DNA of 64,000 nucleotides from Sphingomonas sp. So64.6b (lineage in GTDB: Bacteria > Pseudomonadota > Alphaproteobacteria > Sphingomonadales > Sphingomonadaceae): the NCBI RefSeq assembly GCF_014171475.1, contig NZ_CP048817.1, positions 4,866,501 through 4,930,500 on the forward strand. Reading direction: 5' to 3'. Numbering within the stretch: the first letter of the stretch is position 1; every line of letters begins with the position of its first letter. The position numbers were made by a program, and so were the translations under genes. A model generated the notes under the pieces. It was not told where the DNA came from. It saw only the letters and a program-made list of their open reading frames with translations, and ran no database searches. Shown piece after piece: positions 18,314 through 25,406 of this stretch.

Positions 18314-19270
18314 ATGAAGGCCCTTTCTAAAGGATTGATTGGCGCTGTCGCGCTGGCATGGAGCGCGGCGGCCTTGTCCGCGCCGAACTTGCCGACAAAG
18401 CCGATCGAGCAGAAATATTACGCCGATGGTTCGTGGACGGTCGCCCAGACCTCGACCGCCGCCGGCTGCGATTCGAAGGGTAACCCTTGCGATATCTTCT
18501 ATCCGTCCAGTCTCGGCGCGGGTGGAATGAAGCATCCGATCATCGTGTGGGGCAATGGATCGGGCACAACACCGATCGCATCGACCACCTATGCCTATCT
18601 GCTGCGCCATCTCGCATCCTGGGGTTTTGTGGTGATCGCCACGCGCGACGGGACGACCGGTCTCGGCCAGACGATGATCGACAGCGCGAACTATATGGTC
18701 GCCCGCAACACGGATGCCGGCAGCATCTTCAACGGCAAGCTCGACACGACGAAGATCGGGGCGATGGGCCATTCGCAAGGAGCGTCCGGCGCGGTCAACG
18801 CGATGCTGAAGTCGAGCGGCCTGATCCGCACCGCGGTGACGTTCCACATCGCGCAGCAGGCGTATTGCAACCCGCCGACTCTTTGCCTGCTGACCGCAGA
18901 CCTGCAGGCGGCGACAAGCGGCTCGATCTTCTATGTCAGCGGGACCGCCGACTGGCTGATTTCGCCGGATACGCAGCTGTTCGGGAGTCAGCTCAATTCG
19001 AACACCGCTTATTACAATGCGACACCTGCACCATTGCTCAAGGCCAAGGCGATCCTGAAGGGGCCGAACCATAATGACGTTCAGGGCACGCCCAACTGCG
19101 TCTCCGGAATGTGCGCCAACGGCGTTCATGGTTATCTCGGTTATCCGACTGCCTGGATGATGTGGCAGTTGCAGGGGGCGACGGATGGCCGCGACGCGAT
19201 CAAGGCGTCGGGCGGAGAAATCTTCACCGAAACGACCAACTGGCAAAGCGTGCTGAGCAACGTTCCCTGA
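18314..19270 (+). CDS. Secreted alpha/beta hydrolase (dienelactone hydrolase/cutinase-like)
   Basis: 318 residues with a signal peptide ending near LSAPN (residue 24). The alpha/beta-hydrolase nucleophile is Ser154 in GAMGHSQGASG; likely acid Asp213 (GTADWLISP) and base His253 (KGPNHNDVQG) complete a triad in the right order. The oxyanion region is HPIIVWGNGSG. Several cysteines (residues 52, 59, 185, 191 and two near the end) suggest disulfides, fitting export. The layout resembles bacterial cutinase/polyester-hydrolase relatives and chlorophyllase-like esterases; an ester substrate is probable, the identity unknown. AGGAGAG lies just before the ATG. Confidence 0.85.
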   Translation: MKALSKGLIGAVALAWSAAALSAPNLPTKPIEQKYYADGSWTVAQTSTAAGCDSKGNPCDIFYPSSLGAGGMKHPIIVWGNGSGTTPIASTTYAYLLRHLASWGFVVIATRDGTTGLGQTMIDSANYMVARNTDAGSIFNGKLDTTKIGAMGHSQGASGAVNAMLKSSGLIRTAVTFHIAQQAYCNPPTLCLLTADLQAATSGSIFYVSGTADWLISPDTQLFGSQLNSNTAYYNATPAPLLKAKAILKGPNHNDVQGTPNCVSGMCANGVHGYLGYPTAWMMWQLQGATDGRDAIKASGGEIFTETTNWQSVLSNVP

Positions 19271-19296
19271 TCATGGTCCCGATCATGGCGTGAACG

Positions 19297-19329
19297 GGAT
19301 GGCGGGCGATGCACGATCGCCCGCCATCC
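19297..19329 (+). terminator. Strong hairpin after the hydrolase gene
   Basis: Perfect 14-bp arms GGATGGCGGGCGAT / ATCGCCCGCCATCC with a GCACG loop, beginning 27 nt after the hydrolase stop. No uridine run follows, so termination may be Rho-assisted or the hairpin may protect the 3' end. Confidence 0.55.
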
Positions 19330-19430
19330 TGTCGATCCAATACGGGAACCGCTTTGGCCTTCCGCATCGATCATGGGGTGGTTACGACGCGATCTTGACC
19401 CAATGGGTGAGGACACGGATTGCTCGACCG

Positions 19431-20070
19431 ATGACGAAATCGACGAAGCCGACACTGCGTCAACAGCAATTGCGCAGCACCGGACAGGCGATCCTCGCCA
19501 GTGCTCAATCACTTCTCTCGTCGCGGGTTCGAAGGCGCGTCGTTGCGCGACATCGCGCAGGAGGCCGGCGTGCAGCATGGCATGATCCGGCATATCTACC
19601 AGACCAAGAGCGAGCTCTGGCGCCAGGCGATCGTCTTCCTGTTCGACCGGATGGAAGGCGAAATGCCCGCCGCGATCGAGCGGGGCAGCCGCGACGATAT
19701 CACCACCTTCAAGGCTTTTATCCACTGGTATGTCGGCTATTGCGCGCGCCATCCCGAACATGCCCGGATCATGATCCAGCAATCGATCCTCGAGGGGCCG
19801 GAACTGCAATGGGCCGCCGAACGCTATATCCGCGAGGGGCATGACTGGTGCCGTCCGGTGATCGAACGGCTTCAGGCGTCCGGCGCCTTGCCCGATGTCG
19901 ATCCGATGTCGCTGTTCATGATGCTCACCGCCGCCAGTCAGATGCCGTTCCTGCTCGCGCCCGAGATTCTCGCGGTGTCCGGGCGCGACCTTTATGTGCC
20001 CGATGAGATCGAGCGCCACGCCGATTCGATCATCCGCGTCTTCCTGCGCGAACCGGCGCCGGGCAAATAA
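19431..20070 (+). pseudogene. TetR-family regulator with frameshift in the DNA-binding domain
   Basis: The N-terminus (MTKSTKPTLRQQQLRSTGQAILASA) is in one frame from ATG 19431; from about 19504 the next frame continues LNHFSRRGFEGASLRDIAQEAGV with the helix-turn-helix and then a complete C-terminal ligand domain to 20070. Joining them restores the canonical TetR first helix, and the junction fits loss of two bases (one GC) from a GTGCGCTC-like run near 19501-19505. Either the gene is broken or the base calls are wrong. A truncated protein from GTG 19501 would lack helix 1. It lies upstream of the MaoC-like gene. Confidence 0.7.
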
Positions 20071-20221
20071 TCTCGATCACCGGGTCATTGATGCCGTCAT
20101 TTCAGATCGCGCGCCGCCGCGGAGAACAGGCGCGACTGGCTTGGCGGATATGGTGGCCATGTTGATCTTGGCCGCCAAATCGGCTCAACCCCGCGCTGAC
20201 GAATTGCGAGAGGGCATGACG

Positions 20222-20674
20222 ATGGCGGGATTATATTTCGAGCAATTCGAGATCGGGCGGAAATTCGTCCATGAGATTCGCCGCACGGTGACCGACATGG
20301 ACAATATGCTGTTCTCGTCGCTGACCTATAATCCGGCGGCGATCCATATCGACCACGCCTATGCCGCGACGACGGAATTCGGCAAGCCGCTGATGAACTC
20401 GCTCTTCACGCTCGGGCTGGTGATCGGACTGTCGGTGCAGGACACGACGTTCGGTACGACGGTCGCCAATCTCGGCATGAGTGAGACCGTCTTTCCGAAA
20501 CCCGTGTTCGCCGGCGACACGATCCGCGCCGAGACCGAGGTCAAGGAACTGCGCCCGAGCAAGTCGCGGCCAGGGCAGGGCATCGTCACCTTCGAACATA
20601 TCGGCCTCAACCAGCGCGACGAGGTCATCCTGCGCACGATGCGCGCCGCGCTGATGATGAGCAAACCCGCTTAG
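20222..20674 (+). CDS. MaoC-like hot-dog dehydratase
   Basis: 150-residue MaoC/R-hydratase-family protein. FEQFEIGRKFVHEIRRTVTDMDNMLFSSLTYNPAAIHIDHAYAA contains the hydratase motif (Asn-Pro...His-x-Asp), and the rest follows the hot-dog fold with GDTIRAETEVKELR. I chose ATG 20222, with GAGAGGG 7 nt upstream; ATG 20216 is too close to it. These enzymes hydrate enoyl- or mesaconyl-type CoA esters. With the thiolase at 22564 and the TetR gene just upstream it may belong to an acyl-CoA pathway; that link is inference. Confidence 0.85.
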   Translation: MAGLYFEQFEIGRKFVHEIRRTVTDMDNMLFSSLTYNPAAIHIDHAYAATTEFGKPLMNSLFTLGLVIGLSVQDTTFGTTVANLGMSETVFPKPVFAGDTIRAETEVKELRPSKSRPGQGIVTFEHIGLNQRDEVILRTMRAALMMSKPA

Positions 20675-20707
20675 CGCGACGTCGGCAGGGCGGAATCACC
20701 CTCTTCC

Positions 20708-20832
20708 GCTCGCCCTGAGCTTGTCGAAGCCTGTCCTGAGCGCCTGCCTTGGCAGGCAGTCGAAGGGGGCCGTTCTTCTCCTACCTCTGCCGCAAGAGAG
20801 AACGGGGCTTCGACAAGCTCAGCCCGAACGGA
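20708..20832. repeat. Sphingomonad palindromic intergenic repeat
   Basis: Arms CGCCCTGAGCTTGTCGAAG (left) and GGCTTCGACAAGCTCAGCC (right) enclose an internal hairpin CTGCCTTGGCAG and a short spacer. The same arms recur at 28491, 30341, 31701, 38740 (variant) and 62921. It sits between the MaoC-like gene and the ArsR operon. Confidence 0.85.
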
Positions 20833-20896
20833 ACGACGCGGATCAACTCAACTCGAAACCGCTCCAGTGCTTTCCTGACCTGCACAGAAATTATTA

Positions 20897-20935
20897 AACC
20901 AATCGGTTGACAATCATCAGCGCGACACCGATACG
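20897..20935 (+). promoter_or_regulatory. Promoter and AACC-N4-GGTT operator of the ArsR operon
   Basis: TTGACA at 20907-20912 is followed after 17 nt by GATACG, giving a start of transcription within a few bases of ATG 20943. The inverted repeat AACC-AATC-GGTT (20897-20908) overlaps the -35, as expected for an autorepressing ArsR protein. The very short leader suggests leaderless or nearly leaderless translation. Confidence 0.55.
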
Positions 20936-20942
20936 CAACCAC

Positions 20943-21272
20943 ATGGTTGAACGACTCGACGCCACTTTCGCCGCGCTTTCGGATCCGACGCGCCGCGCCA
21001 TGCTTGCCAGCCTGTCGGGTGGTGAGCGCAGCATTGGTGAGCTCGCTGCGCCGCACGCGATGAGCTTCGCCGGCGCTTCCAAACATGTGAAGGCGCTCGA
21101 ACGCGCCGGACTGGTCGAACGGCGCAAGGCTGGGCGGACGCAGCTCTGCCGGTTGCGCGCCGAGCCCTTGCAAGAGGCTCAGGTCTGGCTGCGGCAATGG
21201 GAGCAGTTCTGGACCAACCGTCTCGACTTGCTCGAGACGCTCATCGCCAACGATATGGAGAAAAAGCCATGA
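20943..21272 (+). CDS. ArsR-family winged-helix regulator
   Basis: 109 residues: MVERLDATFAALSDPTRRAMLASLSGGERSIGELAAPHAMSFAGASKHVKALERAGLVERRKAGR is a textbook ArsR DNA-binding domain. No cysteine metal site is present, which fits the metal-free ArsR group found next to SRPBCC proteins. A TTG at 20907 in frame lies inside the -35 and is not a credible start. The stop overlaps the next ATG by 3 nt. Confidence 0.9.
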   Translation: MVERLDATFAALSDPTRRAMLASLSGGERSIGELAAPHAMSFAGASKHVKALERAGLVERRKAGRTQLCRLRAEPLQEAQVWLRQWEQFWTNRLDLLETLIANDMEKKP

Positions 21273-21715
21273 CGGCACCGATCATCCTGATCGTGAAGCG
21301 CGATTTCGCCGCGTCGGCCGAACGCGTGTTCGATGCCTGGCTCGACCCCGCCCAGGCCGGCAAGTTCCTGTTCGCCACGCCTGATGGGGAAATGCGGACG
21401 GTCGAGATCGACGCGCGCGTTGGCGGTCATGCGCTGATCGTCGAACGGCGTGCCACTGGCGATGCCGGCCACCGGCTGAAATATGAAGTGATCGATCGGC
21501 CGCACCGGCTCGTCTTCCTGTTCGCCGCTGATCCGGCAGAGGAGGACGAATGGACCCGGGTGACGATCGAGATCGTCGCCACCGGCGCCGGATCGGCCCT
21601 GACGCTCACTCACGAAATGGACCCGCAATGGGCGGCCTATGAGGATCGTACCCGTCAGGGCTGGACGATGATCCTCGCTGGCCTCGCTACCTTAATGGAG
21701 AAGATCGATGATTGA
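21269..21715 (+). CDS. SRPBCC-domain protein (AHSA1-like)
   Basis: 148 residues with a START/SRPBCC helix-grip fold: VKRDFAASAERVFDAWLDPAQAGKFLFATPDGEM at the start and TRQGWTMILAGLATLMEKI at the end are the typical flanks. GGAG is 9 nt upstream of ATG 21269, which overlaps the ArsR stop. Such proteins bind hydrophobic ligands in a deep cavity; the ligand is unknown. Co-expression with ArsR suggests a small-molecule or stress response module. Confidence 0.85.
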   Translation: MTAPIILIVKRDFAASAERVFDAWLDPAQAGKFLFATPDGEMRTVEIDARVGGHALIVERRATGDAGHRLKYEVIDRPHRLVFLFAADPAEEDEWTRVTIEIVATGAGSALTLTHEMDPQWAAYEDRTRQGWTMILAGLATLMEKIDD

Positions 21716-22229
21716 TCTGGAACGTATCGCCGCCGACAAGATCCGCATGGAGCGTATACTCGACGCGCCGATCGAGACGGTTTGGCGCTGGCTGGTCGAA
21801 CCAGAATTGCGCAAACAATGGTTCGCCGGTGGCGCAACCGACGATCGCGAAGGCGGTGAGATCGAACTGGTCTTCGATCACGATAATCTATCGAGCGACG
21901 ACGTACCTTATCCGGAGAAATACAAGAGCGGAAAAGGCCATATCGCCCATGAGAAGATCATCGCTTACGATCCGCCGCACCGTCTCGCCTTTAGCTGGGA
22001 TGGCGGCAAGGAAGGCGTTGCCACGTTCGACCTGTCGCCCGATGGCGACCGCACCAGGCTGGTGCTGACGCACAGCGGCATTAGCGGCCCGGTCGCGATG
22101 GCCAATTTCGGCGGCGGCTGGTACTCGCATCTCGCAGTGCTGCAGACCAAGCTGGCCGGCGGCACAGTGCGCGATTTCTGGGCGCTGCATAAGGACTCGG
22201 AAGCCAAGGTCCGGGAGGCGCTGGGCTGA
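21708..22229 (+). CDS. SRPBCC-domain protein (AHSA1-like), second copy
   Basis: 173 residues, overlapping the preceding gene by 8 nt, so translation is coupled. MERILDAPIETVWRWLVEPELRKQWFAGG and VATFDLSPDGDRTRLVLTHSGI mark the SRPBCC fold. Longer than its partner because of an insert near residues 60-80. ArsR followed by two SRPBCC genes is a recurrent arrangement in proteobacteria; the physiological role is not established by sequence. Confidence 0.85.
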   Translation: MIDLERIAADKIRMERILDAPIETVWRWLVEPELRKQWFAGGATDDREGGEIELVFDHDNLSSDDVPYPEKYKSGKGHIAHEKIIAYDPPHRLAFSWDGGKEGVATFDLSPDGDRTRLVLTHSGISGPVAMANFGGGWYSHLAVLQTKLAGGTVRDFWALHKDSEAKVREALG

Positions 22230-22236
22230 CGCAAAA

Positions 22237-22264
22237 AGCCCCTCCCTTGAAAGGGAGGGGCTTG
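22237..22264. terminator. Bidirectional-looking hairpin behind the ArsR/SRPBCC operon
   Basis: Arms AAGCCCCTCCCTT / AAGGGAGGGGCTT with a 2-nt loop begin 7 nt after the last SRPBCC stop. On the minus strand the hairpin is followed by a TTTTT run (22238-22234), so it is a better Rho-independent terminator for transcripts coming from the thiolase side; on the plus strand only GAGTTT follows. Confidence 0.65.
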
Positions 22265-22329
22265 AGTTTGCGGTCTCAAACCATCTCAAGTCCCGCACCG
22301 GGGCTACTCGTTCATTCTAATCGTTCATT

Positions 22330-22525
22330 CTAAGCACTTGATATACAAAGAAATAATATCTAAACTGCTCATCCGGCAGACGGCCTGAGATAAAACACAA
22401 CCGGTGTCCCATATCTCCCCCGCTCGTCCGCACGGCACTGTCTCCGGCGGCGATTCAACCACGGCACAGAATCTGGAATTCATCGCTTGCCGGACCAAAC
22501 CGGCTCGCTCTTTCTTATTGTCGAC
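22330..22525 (-). repeat. Dispersed ~195-bp element, copy B
   Basis: Reverse-strand partner of the element at 2470-2663, starting 38 nt after the thiolase stop and running in the direction of thiolase transcription. It keeps the conserved blocks and the GCCGG/CCGGC stem, here with a 6-nt loop. Between it and the hairpin at 22237 lie about 65 bp that include a short direct repeat TCGTTCATTCTAA. Confidence 0.6.
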
Positions 22526-22563
22526 ATAGCGTAGCCACAGGGGAGGGGCTTTGTTCGCGAACC

Positions 22564-23760
22564 TCAAACGATCTCGAACAGCCCCGCTGCGCCCATGCCG
22601 CCCGCGGTGCACATTGACACCACGACATAACGCACGCCACGCTTGCGCCCTTCGATCAGCGCATGCCCGACGAGCCGCGACCCGGTCATGCCGAACGGAT
22701 GCCCGACTGCGATCGCGCCGCCATTGACGTTATACTTCTCGGGGTCGATGCCGAGATGGTCGCGGCAGTAAAGGCATTGCGACGCGAACGCCTCGTTCAG
22801 CTCCCACAGTCCGATATCCGCCACGGAAAGCCCGGCACGGTCGAGCAGTTTGGGAATCGCGAAGACTGGCCCGATGCCCATTTCCTCAGGCCCGCAGCCG
22901 GCCGCCTGGAACCCGCGATAGATGCCAAGGACCTGCTTGCCTTCAGCCTCGGCGGTCGCGCGGTCCATCAGGATCTGCGCAGCGGCGCCATCCGATAACT
23001 GGCTGGCATTGCCTGCGGTCACGTTGCGGCCTGGGCCGGTGAACTGACCGCCCGGCCAGACCGTCTTCAGCCCCTGCAACGCCTCCAGTGTCGTGCCGGC
23101 GCGAATGCCTTCGTCCTGCGACACGGTGATGGTCTCGCTGCCGGTGCGATTGCCTTCCTTGTCGAACAGGCCTTTCTCGACCGTGATCGGGGCGATCTCT
23201 TCGACGAACGCGCCGGTCTCGATCCCGCGTGCCGCGCGTTGCTGGCTCTTTGCGGCATAGTCGTCCTGTGCCGCGCGGCTGATGCCGTAGCGCTCGGCGA
23301 CGATCTCGGCGGTCTCGATCATCGCGATATAGGCCGCGGGTTCCTTGTCGAGCACCGACTGGTTGACGTAGCGCGGCGCGTCCTTGGTCACGGTGAAGCT
23401 GATCGATTCCATGCCGCCGGCCAGCGCGACATCGATGTCGCCGGCGATGATCGAGCGGGCGGCCAGCGCCACCGCGGTCAGGCCGGAGCCGCATTTGCGA
23501 TCGAGCGTGAAGGCCGGCACGCTTTGCGGCAGGCCGCCGGCGAAGATCGCCATACGCCCGGCATTGCCGCCTTGCGTGCCCCATTGTCCGCCGACGCCCC
23601 AGAACACATCGTCGATCCGCGCCGGATCGATCCCGGCGCGTTCGACCGCCGCGTTCATCACATGACCCGCCAGCACCGGCGCTTCGGTGATGTTGAACGC
23701 GCCGCGATAGGCTTTGCCGATCGGAGTACGGGCGGTGGCAACGATCGCGGCTTCACGCAT
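22564..23760 (-). CDS. Acetyl-CoA C-acyltransferase (thiolase)
   Basis: 398-residue thiolase. The acylated nucleophile is Cys90 in LDRKCGSGLTAVA; the second half has NVNGGAIAVGHPFGMTGSR with the active histidine and CTAGGMGAAGLFE with the proton-shuttling cysteine near the C-terminus. It catalyses thiolytic cleavage of 3-ketoacyl-CoA or the reverse condensation, in the cytosol. It stands alone, separated from the GH1 gene upstream by about 93 bp. The degradative versus biosynthetic role cannot be fixed from the sequence. Confidence 0.93.
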   Translation of the reverse strand: MREAAIVATARTPIGKAYRGAFNITEAPVLAGHVMNAAVERAGIDPARIDDVFWGVGGQWGTQGGNAGRMAIFAGGLPQSVPAFTLDRKCGSGLTAVALAARSIIAGDIDVALAGGMESISFTVTKDAPRYVNQSVLDKEPAAYIAMIETAEIVAERYGISRAAQDDYAAKSQQRAARGIETGAFVEEIAPITVEKGLFDKEGNRTGSETITVSQDEGIRAGTTLEALQGLKTVWPGGQFTGPGRNVTAGNASQLSDGAAAQILMDRATAEAEGKQVLGIYRGFQAAGCGPEEMGIGPVFAIPKLLDRAGLSVADIGLWELNEAFASQCLYCRDHLGIDPEKYNVNGGAIAVGHPFGMTGSRLVGHALIEGRKRGVRYVVVSMCTAGGMGAAGLFEIV

Positions 23761-23853
23761 GTCAATGACCTTTCGAGACTCGGGTATGGTGGCGGATTAA
23801 GGCCAGCAGCCCGATTTGGAAAGGCCGTTTGGTGGAATGTCGGCTTCACTCAA

Positions 23854-25200
23854 TCAGTAAAGCGTCTCTCCATTGGTTGCGATCACCTGGGAATAGAGAC
23901 GCGCGGAATTCTTCGGCGTGCGCTTCAGCGTGTCGAAATTCACATGCACGATGCCGAAGCGTTTCGAATAGCCGAGCGACCATTCGAGATTGTCGAGAAA
24001 CGACCATAGCATATAACCGCGAACGTCCGCCCCGCGCTCGATCGCCGTACCGATCGCTGCGATATGTTTCTTCAGATAATCGACCCGCAGCGGATCATCG
24101 ACCTTGCCGCCCTCCGCCGTGGGTGGATCGTAAAAGGCCGCGCCATTCTCGGTGACGTACAGTGGCAGATCGCCGTAATTGTCCTTCACCCAGAGCAGCA
24201 CGTCGGTCAGCCCTTGCGGGAAGACTTCCCAGCCGGTGGTCGTGTGAGTCGCCTGTTTCTGTTCAACCGGCCCTGCCTTGAGCGGAAAGCTGTCGTCCGC
24301 CTGCGTGACATTGCGGGTGTAATAATTGACCCCGATGAAATCGATCGGCTGTTTGATCAGATCGAAATCCGCCGCCGGCCAGTCGGGCCAGGCCTCGCCG
24401 AAAATCTCCTTCAGCTCGGGCGGATAACGGCCATGGATCGCCGGTTCGAGATATTGGCGGTTCATATAGGCCTCGGCGCGGCGCGTCGCCGCCATGTCAT
24501 CGGCCGAGCCGGACGCGGCATATTTCGGCTCGAGATTGACCACCAGCCCGATCTCGTTCTTGCCCACCTCGCGATACGCCTTCACCGCCGCACCATGGGC
24601 GCGCATCAGGTTATGGCTGGCGATCGGCGCCTCGAACATGTTGCGGTGCCCCGGCGCCAGCGCGCCGTGCAGATAACCGCCATCGGTCACCACCCAGGGT
24701 TCGTTGAGCGTGACCCATTTCTTCACGCGCCCGTCGAGCCGCTCGAACAGCACCCGGCCATAATCGGCAAACCAGTCGGCAATGTCGCGATTGAGCCAGC
24801 CGCCGCGATCGTCGAGTGCCACCGGCAAGTCCCAGTGATAGAGCGTGCACAACGGTTCGATGCCGTTCTTGAGCAGCATATCCACCAGCCGCTCATAGAA
24901 ACCGAGCCCCGCTTCGTTCACCCGTCCGGTCCCGTCGGGTAGCACCCGGCCCCAGGCGACGGAGAAGCGATAGGCCTGCAGCCCGAGCTCTTTCATTAGC
25001 GCGACATCGTCCTCCATGCGGTTGTAATGGTCGCACGCGATGTCGCCGGTATCGCCCTTCGTCGCCATCAGGCGCGGGTCGTGGCTGAAGCGCTGCCAGA
25101 TGCTCGCCCCCGCGCCATCGGCGAGCGGCGACCCTTCGATCTGATAGGCAGCGGTGGCGCATCCCCAGAGGAAATCGGCGGGGAAGGGCGTCTTCGTCAT
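23854..25200 (-). CDS. GH1 beta-glucosidase
   Basis: 448-residue family 1 glycoside hydrolase without signal peptide, so cytosolic. The N-terminal signature FPADFLWGCATAAYQIEG is present, the acid/base is Glu167 in TLNEPWV and the nucleophile Glu351 in YVTENGAAF. It is the last gene of the carbohydrate locus; its ATG overlaps the stop of the tiny gene upstream by 4 nt. It presumably hydrolyses imported beta-linked oligosaccharides to glucose. Confidence 0.94.
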   Translation of the reverse strand: MTKTPFPADFLWGCATAAYQIEGSPLADGAGASIWQRFSHDPRLMATKGDTGDIACDHYNRMEDDVALMKELGLQAYRFSVAWGRVLPDGTGRVNEAGLGFYERLVDMLLKNGIEPLCTLYHWDLPVALDDRGGWLNRDIADWFADYGRVLFERLDGRVKKWVTLNEPWVVTDGGYLHGALAPGHRNMFEAPIASHNLMRAHGAAVKAYREVGKNEIGLVVNLEPKYAASGSADDMAATRRAEAYMNRQYLEPAIHGRYPPELKEIFGEAWPDWPAADFDLIKQPIDFIGVNYYTRNVTQADDSFPLKAGPVEQKQATHTTTGWEVFPQGLTDVLLWVKDNYGDLPLYVTENGAAFYDPPTAEGGKVDDPLRVDYLKKHIAAIGTAIERGADVRGYMLWSFLDNLEWSLGYSKRFGIVHVNFDTLKRTPKNSARLYSQVIATNGETLY

Positions 25201-25406
25201 TTCTTGTCCTTCTTGATATCGGTCTTGGTCGTAGAGGTGGGCACCGCACGCCGATGTTCGATGAGATAGCCGCGCGGCAGGAATAGTTGGTATGCATAGT
25301 CATCGGGCACAGCGGCAGGTTGCGGATGCTGCCCCTCGACAGGTTCAGGGCGCGGGGATGGTGATGTCATGGCAAGTCCCAGGGCCATAAGCGTCGCAGC
25401 GATCAT
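25197..25406 (-). CDS. Small coupled ORF of unknown function (69 aa)
   Basis: MIAATLMALGLAMTSPS... has GGAGG 7 nt before its ATG, overlaps the stop of the 1076-residue gene by 4 nt (ATGA) and overlaps the GH1 start by 4 nt (ATGA). This exact threading supports translation. Residues about 18-23 (RPEPVEG) come from a half copy of the sphingomonad repeat, so part of the protein may be acquired. The first 20 residues are moderately hydrophobic. I do not recognise a family; it may serve only to couple translation. Confidence 0.5.
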   Translation of the reverse strand: MIAATLMALGLAMTSPSPRPEPVEGQHPQPAAVPDDYAYQLFLPRGYLIEHRRAVPTSTTKTDIKKDKK

